Assembly: GCF_042466685.1 (NCBI RefSeq)
Contig: NZ_CP170448.1
Span: 3,906,001-3,970,000 of the forward strand
Origin: Vreelandella sp042466685
GTDB lineage: Bacteria; Pseudomonadota; Gammaproteobacteria; Pseudomonadales; Halomonadaceae
DNA length: 64,000 nt
Reading direction: 5' to 3'
This document shows positions 49,362 to 58,351 of this stretch, in pieces (within the stretch, counting starts at the first letter, position 1; each line of letters starts with the position of its first letter). A program made the translations under genes and the position numbers. The notes beneath the pieces were generated by a model, which was not told where the DNA came from, did not search any database, and was given only the letters and a program-made list of their open reading frames with translations.

Positions 49362-50417
49362 CTAATGGTGTAGCGTGCTCTCGATACTGGTTGAGCGTTG
49401 GCGAACCGCGTCGTCAGGCAGCCGCTGTCCGCCGGCATCGAACGCATGGAGCTGGGCCTGCTGGGGAGTAATGAACAGCGTGTCGCCATTACTCAGCTCG
49501 GCATCGCCGGAGAGACGCACGGTGAGCGGGCCGGCCTGCTCGCTGTCCACATAGGCGAAGGCGTCAGCGCCGAGCTTCTCAATGAACCGCACACGCCCTT
49601 TCCACTCGCCCTGTTCACGACTTACCTCTAGATGCTCGGGCCGGATGCCTAGGGTGGTGGCGCCATAGGCCGCTGCTAGCGGCCCTTCGATTAAGTTCAT
49701 TTTCGGCGAGCCAATAAAACCCGCCACAAACAGCGTTTCAGGACGCTGATAAAGCGCCATGGGCTTGCCCATTTGCTCAATCTGACCGGCGTTCATCACC
49801 ACAATGCAGTCGGCAAGGGTCATCGCCTCGACCTGATCGTGGGTGACATACACCATGGTGGTCTCGAGCCGTTGATGCAGTTCGGCCAACTCGACCCGCA
49901 TGCGGTTGCGCAGCGAGGCATCCAGGTTGGAGAGCGGCTCGTCGAACAGAAACACGCCGGGGCTGCGCACAATGGCACGCCCTATCGCCACCCGCTGGCG
50001 CTGCCCGCCGGAGAGCTCAGCAGGTTTACGCTCCAGCAGATCTTCAAGATTGAGCAAGCGAGCGGCCTCGGCCACTTTGGCTTCGCGCTCTTTGGTGGGT
50101 ACCTTGGCTAGCCGCATGCCAAAGTCGATATTGCGGGCGACCGTCATGTGCGGATAGAGCGCGTAGGACTGGAACACCATGGCAATATCCCGGTCGCTCG
50201 GCTCCGCAGTGGTAACGTCTTTCCCGCCGATAGTGATCGAGCCCTGGGTCACAGTCTCCAGGCCTGCAATCATGCGCAGCAAAGTGGATTTTCCGCAGCC
50301 AGAAGGCCCAACCAGCACGGTGAAAGAGCCATCTTCGACATGCAGATTCAGATCAGGGATTACCGTGGTTTTGCCATGAAACGTCTTTTCGATGTTGCGT
50401 AGTGTTACTTCAGCCAT
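49362..50417 (-). CDS. ugpC: Carbohydrate ABC transporter ATPase (UgpC/MalK type)
   Basis: ATPase of 351 residues energising the MalF/MalG-like permeases upstream. Walker A is LVGPSGCGKSTLLRMIAGLE, the signature is LSGGQRQRVAIGRAIV, Walker B is GVFLFDEPLSNLDASLRNRM, and the H-loop is VYVTHDQVEAMTLADCI. A C-terminal TOBE region carries GFIGSPKMNLIEGPL and LGIRPEHLEV, as in MalK/UgpC/MsmX. The ATG at 50417 is the family start. The upstream frame to 50492 overlaps the GH43 gene and is not supported. Confidence 0.94.
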   Translation of the reverse strand: MAEVTLRNIEKTFHGKTTVIPDLNLHVEDGSFTVLVGPSGCGKSTLLRMIAGLETVTQGSITIGGKDVTTAEPSDRDIAMVFQSYALYPHMTVARNIDFGMRLAKVPTKEREAKVAEAARLLNLEDLLERKPAELSGGQRQRVAIGRAIVRSPGVFLFDEPLSNLDASLRNRMRVELAELHQRLETTMVYVTHDQVEAMTLADCIVVMNAGQIEQMGKPMALYQRPETLFVAGFIGSPKMNLIEGPLAAAYGATTLGIRPEHLEVSREQGEWKGRVRFIEKLGADAFAYVDSEQAGPLTVRLSGDAELSNGDTLFITPQQAQLHAFDAGGQRLPDDAVRQRSTSIESTLHH

Positions 50418-50421
50418 GAGC

Positions 50422-52038
50422 TTATCTCGTCTCTGAAAGAGGGGCGCGGCGATAGCAAAACGCCTGGAAATCAGCGGGAGTGCCGCGTCCACTAATGTCG
50501 TGGGCGGCCATCCCTAAAAAGGTGCCGGTAAAGTAGCCATGGGCGCGACCGCTGCCTTCGTCTGAGAGCAGGCCAGCGTCCAGCACGGGGCCGATCGTCT
50601 GCCACGCCTCACCACCTTGGGCATAGCGAAAGCGCAGCTCCCGGGCGTGGATATCCAGCCCGAGCCGAATCGTGGCGCCAGGGGCAAGGCGCACGCACGC
50701 ATCAGCTATCTCCAGATTCCCGTTAGGCCAATCATCCAGGCAACTGATAACGCTCAGCGCCTTGTCGCCGGTGTCATTCAGGGTCACCGCCAGGTAATGG
50801 AATTTGAAGCGGTTGTAGTAGGCGATCAGCCCGGCAAACTGCTGAATATCCTCAGGTTCAAATTCAAGGGTCGTTTCGGCACTGCAGTGGATGTTGTCCT
50901 GGCGCCGGGCGACTAACGCCTGCTCAAACCAGGAACCGACCGACTCACGGCCAAACAAGCGCAAGTAGCCGGGCCGCTCGGTAAGCGAAAAGAGCCGATC
51001 AGGATAAGGGGTACGCAGCCACTGAAAGTCGGCAGGCAGCGTGTCTGTTTCAAAATCGTAGTGCTCCTCCGGCACAGGGGGCTTTTGCGTTACCCCGCTC
51101 ACGGCGACCTTTAACGCCGGGGTATTGCCCCCATGATCGAGCCGTAGCCAGCCATCAGCCCCCCACGCCACCCGCTGAATAGCGGTCTCACGCCCCAGCG
51201 GTGAAAGCCGGGTTCCCGGCAAGGGGCGGCCACATAAATGCACCAAGTAGGTGTCACCTTCAGGGCTATCGACCAGATCCGCATGGCCCGCTCGCTGAAG
51301 TGGGTTATCGGGGTCATGGCTAGCCGTCAGGAGAGGATTTTGAGGGTGTACCTCGTAGGGGCCCATTAGCGTTTTTGAACGCGCCATGGTGACCGCATGC
51401 TGGTAGCCCGTGCCACCCTCGGCCACCAGCAGGTGGTACCAGCCATCGCGCCGATAAAGGTGCGGCCCTTCAGTCAGTTTCAGTTCGGTACCGGTGAAAA
51501 TAGTGGTGATCTCGCCGACTAAGCGGCGCTGCTCCACATCGTACTCTTGCAGCACAATGCCGCCGAAACGATCCCGTCCTTCCCGCTGGCGATAATCCCA
51601 CTGCAGGTTAATCAGCCACTTGCGGCCATCGTCATCGTGAAACAATGAAGGATCAAAACCACTTGAATTGAGATAGACCGGATCGCTCCAGGGGCCATCT
51701 ATATGCGGGGCAGTGACCAGGTAGTTATGGCCATCCTTAAAGTTACCCTCGTAACGCTTCATATCGGTGTAGACCAGCCAAAACAGGCCGTCGGCGTAGC
51801 TCAAACAGGGCGCCCAGATCCCGCAGGAGTCCGGATTGCCGCGCATATCCAACTGGCTGGCCCGGCTCAATGGCCGTGTAATCAGCTCCCAGTTAGCCAG
51901 GTCGCGGGAGTGGTGGATCTGAACGCCGGGGTACCACTCAAAGGTCGATGTGGCCAGGTAGTAGTCGTCGCCTACCCGGCAAATCGAGGGGTCGGGGTTG
52001 AACCCGGCCAGAATCGGATTGTAAATAACATCGTTCAT
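50422..52038 (-). CDS. GH43 beta-xylosidase / alpha-arabinofuranosidase
   Basis: Intracellular glycoside hydrolase (538 residues, no signal peptide), five-bladed beta-propeller plus C-terminal beta-sandwich. The three acidic catalytic residues are visible: Asp in ILAGFNPDPSICRVGDDYYL, Asp in NSSGFDPSLFHDDDGRKWL, and the acid Glu in LKLTEGPHLYRRDGWYHLL. With the C-terminal domain (DIQQFAGLIAYYNRFKFHYL) it fits GH43 subfamily 11-type xylan 1,4-beta-xylosidases. It lies between the ABC permeases and ATPase, so it likely trims imported xylo-oligosaccharides. Strong AAAGGAGG ribosome site. Confidence 0.93.
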   Translation of the reverse strand: MNDVIYNPILAGFNPDPSICRVGDDYYLATSTFEWYPGVQIHHSRDLANWELITRPLSRASQLDMRGNPDSCGIWAPCLSYADGLFWLVYTDMKRYEGNFKDGHNYLVTAPHIDGPWSDPVYLNSSGFDPSLFHDDDGRKWLINLQWDYRQREGRDRFGGIVLQEYDVEQRRLVGEITTIFTGTELKLTEGPHLYRRDGWYHLLVAEGGTGYQHAVTMARSKTLMGPYEVHPQNPLLTASHDPDNPLQRAGHADLVDSPEGDTYLVHLCGRPLPGTRLSPLGRETAIQRVAWGADGWLRLDHGGNTPALKVAVSGVTQKPPVPEEHYDFETDTLPADFQWLRTPYPDRLFSLTERPGYLRLFGRESVGSWFEQALVARRQDNIHCSAETTLEFEPEDIQQFAGLIAYYNRFKFHYLAVTLNDTGDKALSVISCLDDWPNGNLEIADACVRLAPGATIRLGLDIHARELRFRYAQGGEAWQTIGPVLDAGLLSDEGSGRAHGYFTGTFLGMAAHDISGRGTPADFQAFCYRRAPLSETR

Positions 52039-52051
52039 TAGGGATCCTCCT

Positions 52052-52879
52052 TTATCCTTTAACAGAGCCGCCGGTCAGGCCAGCCACAATGTATTTCTGG
52101 GCGGCGAGAAAGAAGATAACTGCCGGAATGATGGTCAAGGTCACGAAGGCCAGAATCATGTTCCACTGGGTCAGGTACTCGCCTTGGAACTGCATCATGC
52201 CAAGCGGCCAGGTGTAGATAGAGCGGTCGTTTAACACCACCAACGGCAGCAGGAAGTTATTCCAGCTCTGCACAAACACAAACACCCCCACGGTGGCCAG
52301 AATGGGGGTCGAGAGCGGCAGCGTGAACGACCAGAAGAAGCGTAAATAGCTGCATCCATCCACATAGGCTGCTTCAAACAGCTCTTTAGGCAGTTGGTCG
52401 AAGAAGGCCTTAAACAGCAGGATGGCTAACGACAAACCAAACGCCGTCTGGGGCAGAATCACCGCCCAATAGGTATCCAGCAGACCCAAGTCCCGCACCT
52501 TGATAAACAGCGGCAAAATGGCTGCTGCGAAGGGAAACATCAGCCCCAGGAGCAGGTAGGAGAGGATCATCTTGGCGCCGAAGAAGCGGATCTGCGAAAA
52601 CACGTAAGCCGCAGCGGCCCCCACCACCAGGGTTAAGAACACCGTCATTAGCGAGATGAAAAACGAGTTCCCCAAGTAGCGCCAGAAGTTGCCATCCAGC
52701 AGGATGCCGATGTAATTGCCCGCATCCCAACTGTCGGGCAGCCACAGCGGATTGGTACGCAGCTCAGAATTGCCCTTAAAGCCACCGAAGAACGCCGCTA
52801 ACAGCGGGCCAATAACAACACTTGCCACCACAATCAGGATGATCACGCGCAGAGTGTTTCGGGTAGTGATACTTTTCAT
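52052..52879 (-). CDS. Carbohydrate ABC transporter permease (MalG type)
   Basis: Inner-membrane permease, 275 residues, six helices. The EAA loop ELFEAAYVDGCSYLRFFWSF continues with TLPLSTPI and contacts the UgpC-like ATPase. The C-terminal QKYIVAGLTGGSVKG is the usual end of carbohydrate CUT1 permeases. Overlaps the MalF-type gene by 4 nt. Confidence 0.93.
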   Translation of the reverse strand: MKSITTRNTLRVIILIVVASVVIGPLLAAFFGGFKGNSELRTNPLWLPDSWDAGNYIGILLDGNFWRYLGNSFFISLMTVFLTLVVGAAAAYVFSQIRFFGAKMILSYLLLGLMFPFAAAILPLFIKVRDLGLLDTYWAVILPQTAFGLSLAILLFKAFFDQLPKELFEAAYVDGCSYLRFFWSFTLPLSTPILATVGVFVFVQSWNNFLLPLVVLNDRSIYTWPLGMMQFQGEYLTQWNMILAFVTLTIIPAVIFFLAAQKYIVAGLTGGSVKG

Positions 52880-53808
52880 GCCTTACTCCCCTTGGCCGTG
52901 GTGCGTTGGTAGAAGAAGGCGATCCCGATAGCGAGCACAAACAGCACCACCGCAGCGGCGCTACCGAAGCCAATATTGAGCCGTGAGAGGCCGAAGCTGT
53001 AGAGGTAGGTAACGATGGTGTGGGTCGAGTTGGAGGGGCCACCGTTGGTCATCGGGATAATAATGTCGAAAATCTGTAGCGAGCCGATAATGGCAAAGAA
53101 ACCACTGACGACGAGGGCGTGCTTAATCAGCGGAATTTGCACAAAGAGAGCAACCTGTCTGGGTTTCGCCCCTTCCAGCTTGGCGGCCTCGACAAGATCC
53201 TTGGGCACGCTCTGCAGGGCGGCAATATAGATCATCATATGGAAGCCAAAGTACTTCCAAACGATCACGGTCATAATCGCTGGAAACGCCCACTGGTGAT
53301 TGGCCAACACATACACCGACTCCTGCCCCATGGCATGCAGCAGCGAGCTGGTAATGCCGTAGTCACCGTCGAAAACAAAGCTCCAGATAAGCCCGGCAGC
53401 CACTTCCGCCAGAATATAGGGCAGGAAAAATACCAACCTAAACAGGGTATTAGTGGGTGTTTTACGGTACACCAACAGCGCCAGCCCCAGCGCCAGGGGC
53501 ATCTGGATCAGTAGCGAGACCAGAATAAGCTTAGCGGTATTCCACAGCGCAGTATGAAACACCGAGTGATCCAGCAGACGCTGATAATTTTGCGCGCCGA
53601 CAAAGTCACTGGGCGCGCCATAGCCATTCCAAGAAAAGCCACTGTAATAAATAGCATCCGCGAGCGGCAGAATGACGAACAGCGAAAACAGAATTAACGC
53701 CGGAGGCAGCAGAATAAGCAGCGCGGTGAACTTACCGCTCACCAAGCCTTTCTTCACCCGGTCAGCATTCCCTCTCCGCGGCACGGCGGTTCGGTCAAGC
53801 GTGGTCAT
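52876..53808 (-). CDS. Carbohydrate ABC transporter permease (MalF type)
   Basis: Partner permease of the CUT1 sugar importer, 310 residues, six helices. The EAA loop is PKDLVEAAKLEGAKPRQVAL followed by FVQIPLI. The N-terminal LLPPALILFSLFVILPLADA and YYSGFSWNG are typical of the MalF/UgpA/LacF group. It lies 66 bp after the binding-protein gene and overlaps the MalG-type gene by 4 nt. Confidence 0.93.
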   Translation of the reverse strand: MTTLDRTAVPRRGNADRVKKGLVSGKFTALLILLPPALILFSLFVILPLADAIYYSGFSWNGYGAPSDFVGAQNYQRLLDHSVFHTALWNTAKLILVSLLIQMPLALGLALLVYRKTPTNTLFRLVFFLPYILAEVAAGLIWSFVFDGDYGITSSLLHAMGQESVYVLANHQWAFPAIMTVIVWKYFGFHMMIYIAALQSVPKDLVEAAKLEGAKPRQVALFVQIPLIKHALVVSGFFAIIGSLQIFDIIIPMTNGGPSNSTHTIVTYLYSFGLSRLNIGFGSAAAVVLFVLAIGIAFFYQRTTAKGSKA

Positions 53809-53874
53809 GGCAAACTCCGAGACAGGACATGGGGGAGCACGAGCGAAAACGCGCGTGCTCTTTTAGCGGGGAGA

Positions 53875-55164
53875 TCATCTAAACTGCCAAGCTTCTTCGA
53901 CTTGAGCGGCGGCCTCTTCCGGCGTGATAACGCCTTGGGCCAAGTCACCGCTGATATCGTTAATCGTCGCGCCAACTGATGTGCCCAGCGCTTGATCCAG
54001 GAACACCTGATGGAACTCGGACTCATCAAGAATCTCTGCGACGCGGCGCGCATAGGGGGTTTCAAGCGCTTCGGCGGAGCCCTCGGCGACCGGCACAAAG
54101 ATGCCCGTGGCAGCCGCTTTACGCTGATTCTCCGCATTGAGTAGAAAGCGCAGGAACTCTACCGCTTCGTCGGGCGCATCGCGTGTGACCGCAAAACCGT
54201 TCATGCCGCCAAAGCTCTGTGCGTTGCCCTCACCACCATCGACCTCGGGGAAAGGAATAAATCGTAAGTCATCATCCAGAACACCCTCTCCGCTCACCGA
54301 GCGCTGTTTGGAAGGGAGGTAGTCCCAGTCACCCATCACGTGGAAGGCAGCTTCGCCATCGCCAAACATGCCGCTGGCGCGCTCATAGGAAGTGGCCATA
54401 AAGCCGGACTGAAAAGGATCAAGCTCAACCAACGACTGCAGCATTTCACCGGCGCGTACAAAGGGTTCGCCATTAAAGCCGCCGTTGTCACCGCTTTTGG
54501 CCGCTTCGATGCCCTCGCCACCGGCCAGGCGGGTGACTAAAGAGCCCCAATAAAAGTGCAGCGGCCAGCCATCCTGACCACCGACTACCAGCGGCGTTAT
54601 GCCCTCTTCCCGCAGCGCCACCACGGCGTTTTCAAAATCCTCCCAGGTGTTGATCGCTTCTACATCGACCCCTGCCTGCTCCGTGAGCGCAGTGTTCGCC
54701 CAGATACCCACCACTGTGGCGTAGAGCGGTGCGCCATAGACACGATCATCCAGGGTAAAGGCGCGCACCGCTGACGCGGGGTAAATATCCTGCCAGCCAT
54801 CGCGCATCGGCTCGGTTAAGTCGCGGACAAACCCAGCATCCACCTGATCGCGCAGCCCTTCGCCGCCCCAGGTGTAATAGATATCCGGGCGCTGACTGGA
54901 CTGCAGCATGGTGGGCAGGCGCGTTTTGTAGGCCTCGTTGGCCAGGTACTCGAACTCAACGTTAATATCGGGGTTTTGCGCCTCAAACTCGGCGACCACA
55001 TCGTTGTAGTACTCTTTTTCAGCGCTGCTGCTCTCAATTCTTAACACTGTCACCGTGGTATCAGCCGCCGCAGCGACTGAACCCAAGGCAGCAGCAACCG
55101 CAACGGCGAGTACTAAGTGGCGCGGACGTGAACAGGACACGTTGTCATTGTTAGCTACCTGCAT
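53875..55164 (-). CDS. Family 1 sugar-binding protein of the CUT1 importer
   Basis: Periplasmic solute-binding protein, 429 residues, with signal peptide ending near VAAA (residue 34). The mature domain shows TVTVLRIESSSAEKEYYNDV, a Trp/Tyr-rich binding surface (IYYTWGGEGLRDQVDAGFV, AFHVMGDWDYLPSKQ) and FGGMNGFAVTRDAPDEAVEF. A good AGGAG site precedes the ATG. It heads the CUT1 importer genes. From the GH43 partner it probably binds xylo-oligosaccharides or arabinosides; inferred. Confidence 0.92.
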   Translation of the reverse strand: MQVANNDNVSCSRPRHLVLAVAVAAALGSVAAAADTTVTVLRIESSSAEKEYYNDVVAEFEAQNPDINVEFEYLANEAYKTRLPTMLQSSQRPDIYYTWGGEGLRDQVDAGFVRDLTEPMRDGWQDIYPASAVRAFTLDDRVYGAPLYATVVGIWANTALTEQAGVDVEAINTWEDFENAVVALREEGITPLVVGGQDGWPLHFYWGSLVTRLAGGEGIEAAKSGDNGGFNGEPFVRAGEMLQSLVELDPFQSGFMATSYERASGMFGDGEAAFHVMGDWDYLPSKQRSVSGEGVLDDDLRFIPFPEVDGGEGNAQSFGGMNGFAVTRDAPDEAVEFLRFLLNAENQRKAAATGIFVPVAEGSAEALETPYARRVAEILDESEFHQVFLDQALGTSVGATINDISGDLAQGVITPEEAAAQVEEAWQFR

Positions 55165-55199
55165 AATATTCTCCTAATATTATTTCAACGTTATCGGAC

Positions 55200-55970
55200 T
55201 CAGGCCCAGCCGGCGTCTACCGCCAGCTCCTGGCCGGTAATCGCCTGGCTTTCGGCGCTGGCTAAAAACAGCACAGCAGGGGCGATATGTTCGGCTTCCA
55301 GGCGCATTTTTAGGCACTGGCGTTGTTGGATAGCGACTTCATCCTCGGGGCTAATCCACTTTTCAAGCTGACGCTCGGTTATCACCGAACCGGGCACCAG
55401 GGTATTAACGCGAATGTTATGCTCACCCAGCTCCCGGGCCAGGCTGCGGGTCAGGCCGTGCGCCGCCGCTTTGGCGGTGACATAAGCGGGTAGTCCCCCC
55501 AGCGCCATCTGCACGCTGACCGAGCCAAAATTGATAATCGAGCCACCGCCCGCCTCAATCATCTGTTCAGCCGCCGCCTGGGCAGCAAAAAACATCGGCC
55601 GCAGGTTGAGCGACATACGCTCATCCCAATAGGCCACATCTACCTCCCGCCAGGAGTGGCGATCATCGTTGGCGGCATTGTTGACCAGGGTATGAATCGG
55701 CCCGATCTCCCGGCCGGTCTCGGCGATGACCTGCTGTAGGCTGGCCACATCACGAATGTCGCAGTGGTGATAACGAGGTGCCTCGCCAGGCTCGCCGCTG
55801 AGTTCAGCGACCAGCGCCTCGCTGGCGGCGTCGTTGATATCGACAAACACCACCCGCGCGCCCTGATGATGAAAGGCACGGGTGAGCGCGGCGCCAATGC
55901 CGCTGCCACCGCCGGTAATAAAGACCACACGCTGCTCAAGGCTTTCATAGCGCGCTGAGTGCTGGTTCAT
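55200..55970 (-). CDS. SDR oxidoreductase, D-xylose 1-dehydrogenase-like
   Basis: Classical short-chain dehydrogenase of 256 residues. NAD-binding TGGGSGIGAALTRAF, VDIND at the end of beta-2 (Asp favours NAD+), the active-site Ser in IINFGSVSVQMALG and YVTAKAAAHG with the Tyr-x-x-x-Lys pair. The segment VNNAANDDRHSWREVDVAYW followed by DERMSLNLR closely follows the Caulobacter XylB type D-xylose 1-dehydrogenase. It would oxidise xylose (or arabinose) to the lactone, feeding the sugar-acid dehydratase at the right edge. ATG at 55970 preferred over a GTG at 55982. Confidence 0.88.
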   Translation of the reverse strand: MNQHSARYESLEQRVVFITGGGSGIGAALTRAFHHQGARVVFVDINDAASEALVAELSGEPGEAPRYHHCDIRDVASLQQVIAETGREIGPIHTLVNNAANDDRHSWREVDVAYWDERMSLNLRPMFFAAQAAAEQMIEAGGGSIINFGSVSVQMALGGLPAYVTAKAAAHGLTRSLARELGEHNIRVNTLVPGSVITERQLEKWISPEDEVAIQQRQCLKMRLEAEHIAPAVLFLASAESQAITGQELAVDAGWA

Positions 55971-56010
55971 AGGGTTTCCCACCTCTCTCTTTTGCGTGTT
56001 TTAGCGTGTT

Positions 56011-57174
56011 CTAGACATCCACCCACTGCCCGCCAGCAGCGGACGAAGCCAGCGCACGAGTGATAAATCTCAGGCCGTCAACGCCGTCGGCCACACCCGG
56101 CGTGGGCACGGCAAGCGCATCAAGGTTTCCAGCGTTTTGATGGGCGTGGATTTGCACCGCGAAATCGCGGTAAAGCTGGGCAAAGGCTTCGAGATAGCCT
56201 TCTGGATGTCCCGCGGGGATGCGCGCTGCTGCCATCGCAGCTTCACCTAAACCTGGGCCATTGCGAGTTAAGATGCGCGTGGGCTCTCCTAGCGGTGAGT
56301 GCAGTAACTGGTTAGGGGTTTCCTGGCGCCAAGTAAGGCCACCTTTGCTTCCATAAACGCGCAGTTGTAGACCATTTTCGTTTCCCGGCGCGACCTGGCT
56401 CGACCACAGCATGCCCCGGGCACCGCCCTTAAAGCGCAGTAGCATATGCACGTTGTCATCCAGCGCGCGGCCCTCCACAAAGGTGTGCATATCGGCGGCG
56501 AGGGATTTCAGCTCCAGACCAGTGACATAGCGCGCCAGGTGGTAGGCGTGGGTGCCAATATCGCCCAAGCAACCCGCCGGGCCGCTGCGTTTGGGGTCGG
56601 TGCGCCACTCGGCCTGTTTCACACCACTCTCTTCCAGCCGGGTAGAGAGCCAGTCCTGCGGGTACTCCACCTGCACCACGCGCAGCTCGCCAAGCTCGCC
56701 GCTGGCGACCATTTCTCGCGCCTGACGGATCAGCGAATAGCCCGAGTAGTTATGGGTTAAGCCGAAAAACAGCCCCGTGCGTTCCACTAGCTCGGCGAGG
56801 GTTTGCGCCTCTTCCAGGGTGATCGTCATCGGCTTATCGCAGATCACATGAAAGCCCGCTTCAAGAAAGGTTCGCGCCGCGTCGAAATGGACATGATTGG
56901 GGGTCACGATGGCGACCACGTCGATGGCATCCGACCGCTTGCGCTCCGCCTCAGCCATGGTTTGGTAGTCGGGGTAAGCGCGATCTTCGGCGACGTGTAG
57001 TTCCGCCGCGGCGGCTCGGCTGCGCTCGGGGTCAGAAGCAAAGGCCCCGGCCACCAGCTCAAAATGGTCATCCAGCCGGGCGGCGATGCGGTGTACCCCA
57101 CCAATAAAAGCGCCCTGGCCGCCGCCGACCATACCCAGGCGGAGCCGACGCGGGGTGTCGTGTTGAGTGCTCAT
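56011..57174 (-). CDS. Gfo/Idh/MocA family oxidoreductase
   Basis: NAD(P)-dependent sugar or cyclitol dehydrogenase, 387 residues. Rossmann motif RLGMVGGGQGAFIGGVHRIA; VTPNHVHFDAARTFLEAGFH then VICDKPMTITLEEAQ, where the usual EKP is DKP; and the catalytic-region GDIGTHAYHLARYVTG with the His expected to act as base. GTG or ATG upstream of the chosen ATG is not needed. It lies between the TIM-barrel isomerase gene and the SDR gene, as in many clusters for sugar epimerisation or inositol-like compounds. Substrate is not determinable by eye. Confidence 0.92.
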   Translation of the reverse strand: MSTQHDTPRRLRLGMVGGGQGAFIGGVHRIAARLDDHFELVAGAFASDPERSRAAAAELHVAEDRAYPDYQTMAEAERKRSDAIDVVAIVTPNHVHFDAARTFLEAGFHVICDKPMTITLEEAQTLAELVERTGLFFGLTHNYSGYSLIRQAREMVASGELGELRVVQVEYPQDWLSTRLEESGVKQAEWRTDPKRSGPAGCLGDIGTHAYHLARYVTGLELKSLAADMHTFVEGRALDDNVHMLLRFKGGARGMLWSSQVAPGNENGLQLRVYGSKGGLTWRQETPNQLLHSPLGEPTRILTRNGPGLGEAAMAAARIPAGHPEGYLEAFAQLYRDFAVQIHAHQNAGNLDALAVPTPGVADGVDGLRFITRALASSAAGGQWVDV

Positions 57175-57209
57175 GTCGTGTTGTCCTGTCGTCTAGTTGA
57201 GTCCCGTGC

Positions 57210-58262
57210 TTAAAGACCCAGAATGCGTCGATTGGCTGCTTGGTCAGATCCACCGTCAGCAAAGTCATCAAACGCCCGCTCGGTAACTTCAATAATGTGG
57301 TCGCGGATAAAGGTCGCACCTTCACGGGCGCCGACTTCCGGGTGCTTCAGGCAGCACTCCCACTCCAGTACCGCCCAGCCGTGGTAGTCGTTGGCCGCCA
57401 TCCAGGAGAAGATCGACTTAAAGTCGATTTGGCCATCGCCCAGGGAGCGGAAACGGCCAGCACGCTCCGTCCACGACTGATAGCCCGAATAAACGCCCTG
57501 TTTGGGGCTAGGGTTAAACTCGGCGTCCTTAACGTGGAACATCTGGATGTGATCGCGGTACACATCCAGAAAGCCGCGGTAGTCGAGCTGCTGCAGAATC
57601 AGGTGGCTGGGGTCATAAAGAATGTGGCAGCGGGGGTGATTGCCGACCCGCTCAAGGAACATCTCGAAGGTGATGCCGTCGTGGAGATCCTCGCCGGGAT
57701 GGATTTCGTAGCAGAGATTTACCCCGGCTTCGTCAAAGGCGTCCAGAATCGGGCGCCAGCGTTTGGCCAGCTCGTCAAACGCAGTGTCGATCAAGCCCGC
57801 AGGGCGCTGGGGCCAAGGGTAGATAAATGGCCACGCCAGGGATCCGGAGAAGGTGCCGTGGTCGGTGAGTCCCAGGTTCTGCGATGCCTTGGCAGCCAAC
57901 ATTAGCTGCTCAACGGCCCACGCTTGGCGTGCGTTGGGATTACCGCGCACCTCCGGTGCTGCAAAGCCATCGAACATCTCATCATAAGCGGGGTGCACGG
58001 CGACCAGTTGGCCCTGCAAGTGGGTAGAAAGCTCGGTGAGCGTTAAGCCGTGCTCGGCCAGGGTGCCTTTGATCTCATCACAGTAAGTACGGCTCTCGGC
58101 GGCGCGTTTTAGATCGATCATGCGCGCATCCCAACTGGGAATCTGCACGCCCTCATAGCCTAGCCCCGCCGCCCAGGCGGCAATGCTCTCAAGAGTGTTA
58201 AACGGGGCTTCGTCACCGGCAAATTGGGCGAGAAAGAGTGCTGGCCCTTTGATTGTGTTCAT
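57210..58262 (-). CDS. TIM-barrel sugar isomerase/epimerase
   Basis: AP endonuclease 2-like (xylose isomerase-like) TIM barrel of 350 residues. Metal-binding acidic and His residues appear in VNLCYEIHPGEDLHDG, HILYDPSHLILQQLDYRG, IQMFHVKDAEFNPSPKQGVY and WAVLEWECCLKHPEVG. These match the metal-binding Glu/Asp/His/Glu pattern of the family. Its neighbour is the Gfo/Idh/MocA gene, a very common pair in sugar and inositol catabolism. The exact reaction is unknown. Confidence 0.9.
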   Translation of the reverse strand: MNTIKGPALFLAQFAGDEAPFNTLESIAAWAAGLGYEGVQIPSWDARMIDLKRAAESRTYCDEIKGTLAEHGLTLTELSTHLQGQLVAVHPAYDEMFDGFAAPEVRGNPNARQAWAVEQLMLAAKASQNLGLTDHGTFSGSLAWPFIYPWPQRPAGLIDTAFDELAKRWRPILDAFDEAGVNLCYEIHPGEDLHDGITFEMFLERVGNHPRCHILYDPSHLILQQLDYRGFLDVYRDHIQMFHVKDAEFNPSPKQGVYSGYQSWTERAGRFRSLGDGQIDFKSIFSWMAANDYHGWAVLEWECCLKHPEVGAREGATFIRDHIIEVTERAFDDFADGGSDQAANRRILGL

Positions 58263-58351
58263 AGGACTCTCTCAATATTGTTTGGATGGAGTGCTTGGGT
58301 AGGCGCGGGAAGGAGTGATGCTTTTACCCGCGCCTATTAATCACTACGCAA

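Noticed and set aside
57240..57905. Plus-strand 221-codon frame opposite the TIM-barrel isomerase gene
   Set aside because: Antisense shadow of a well supported gene in GC-rich DNA.
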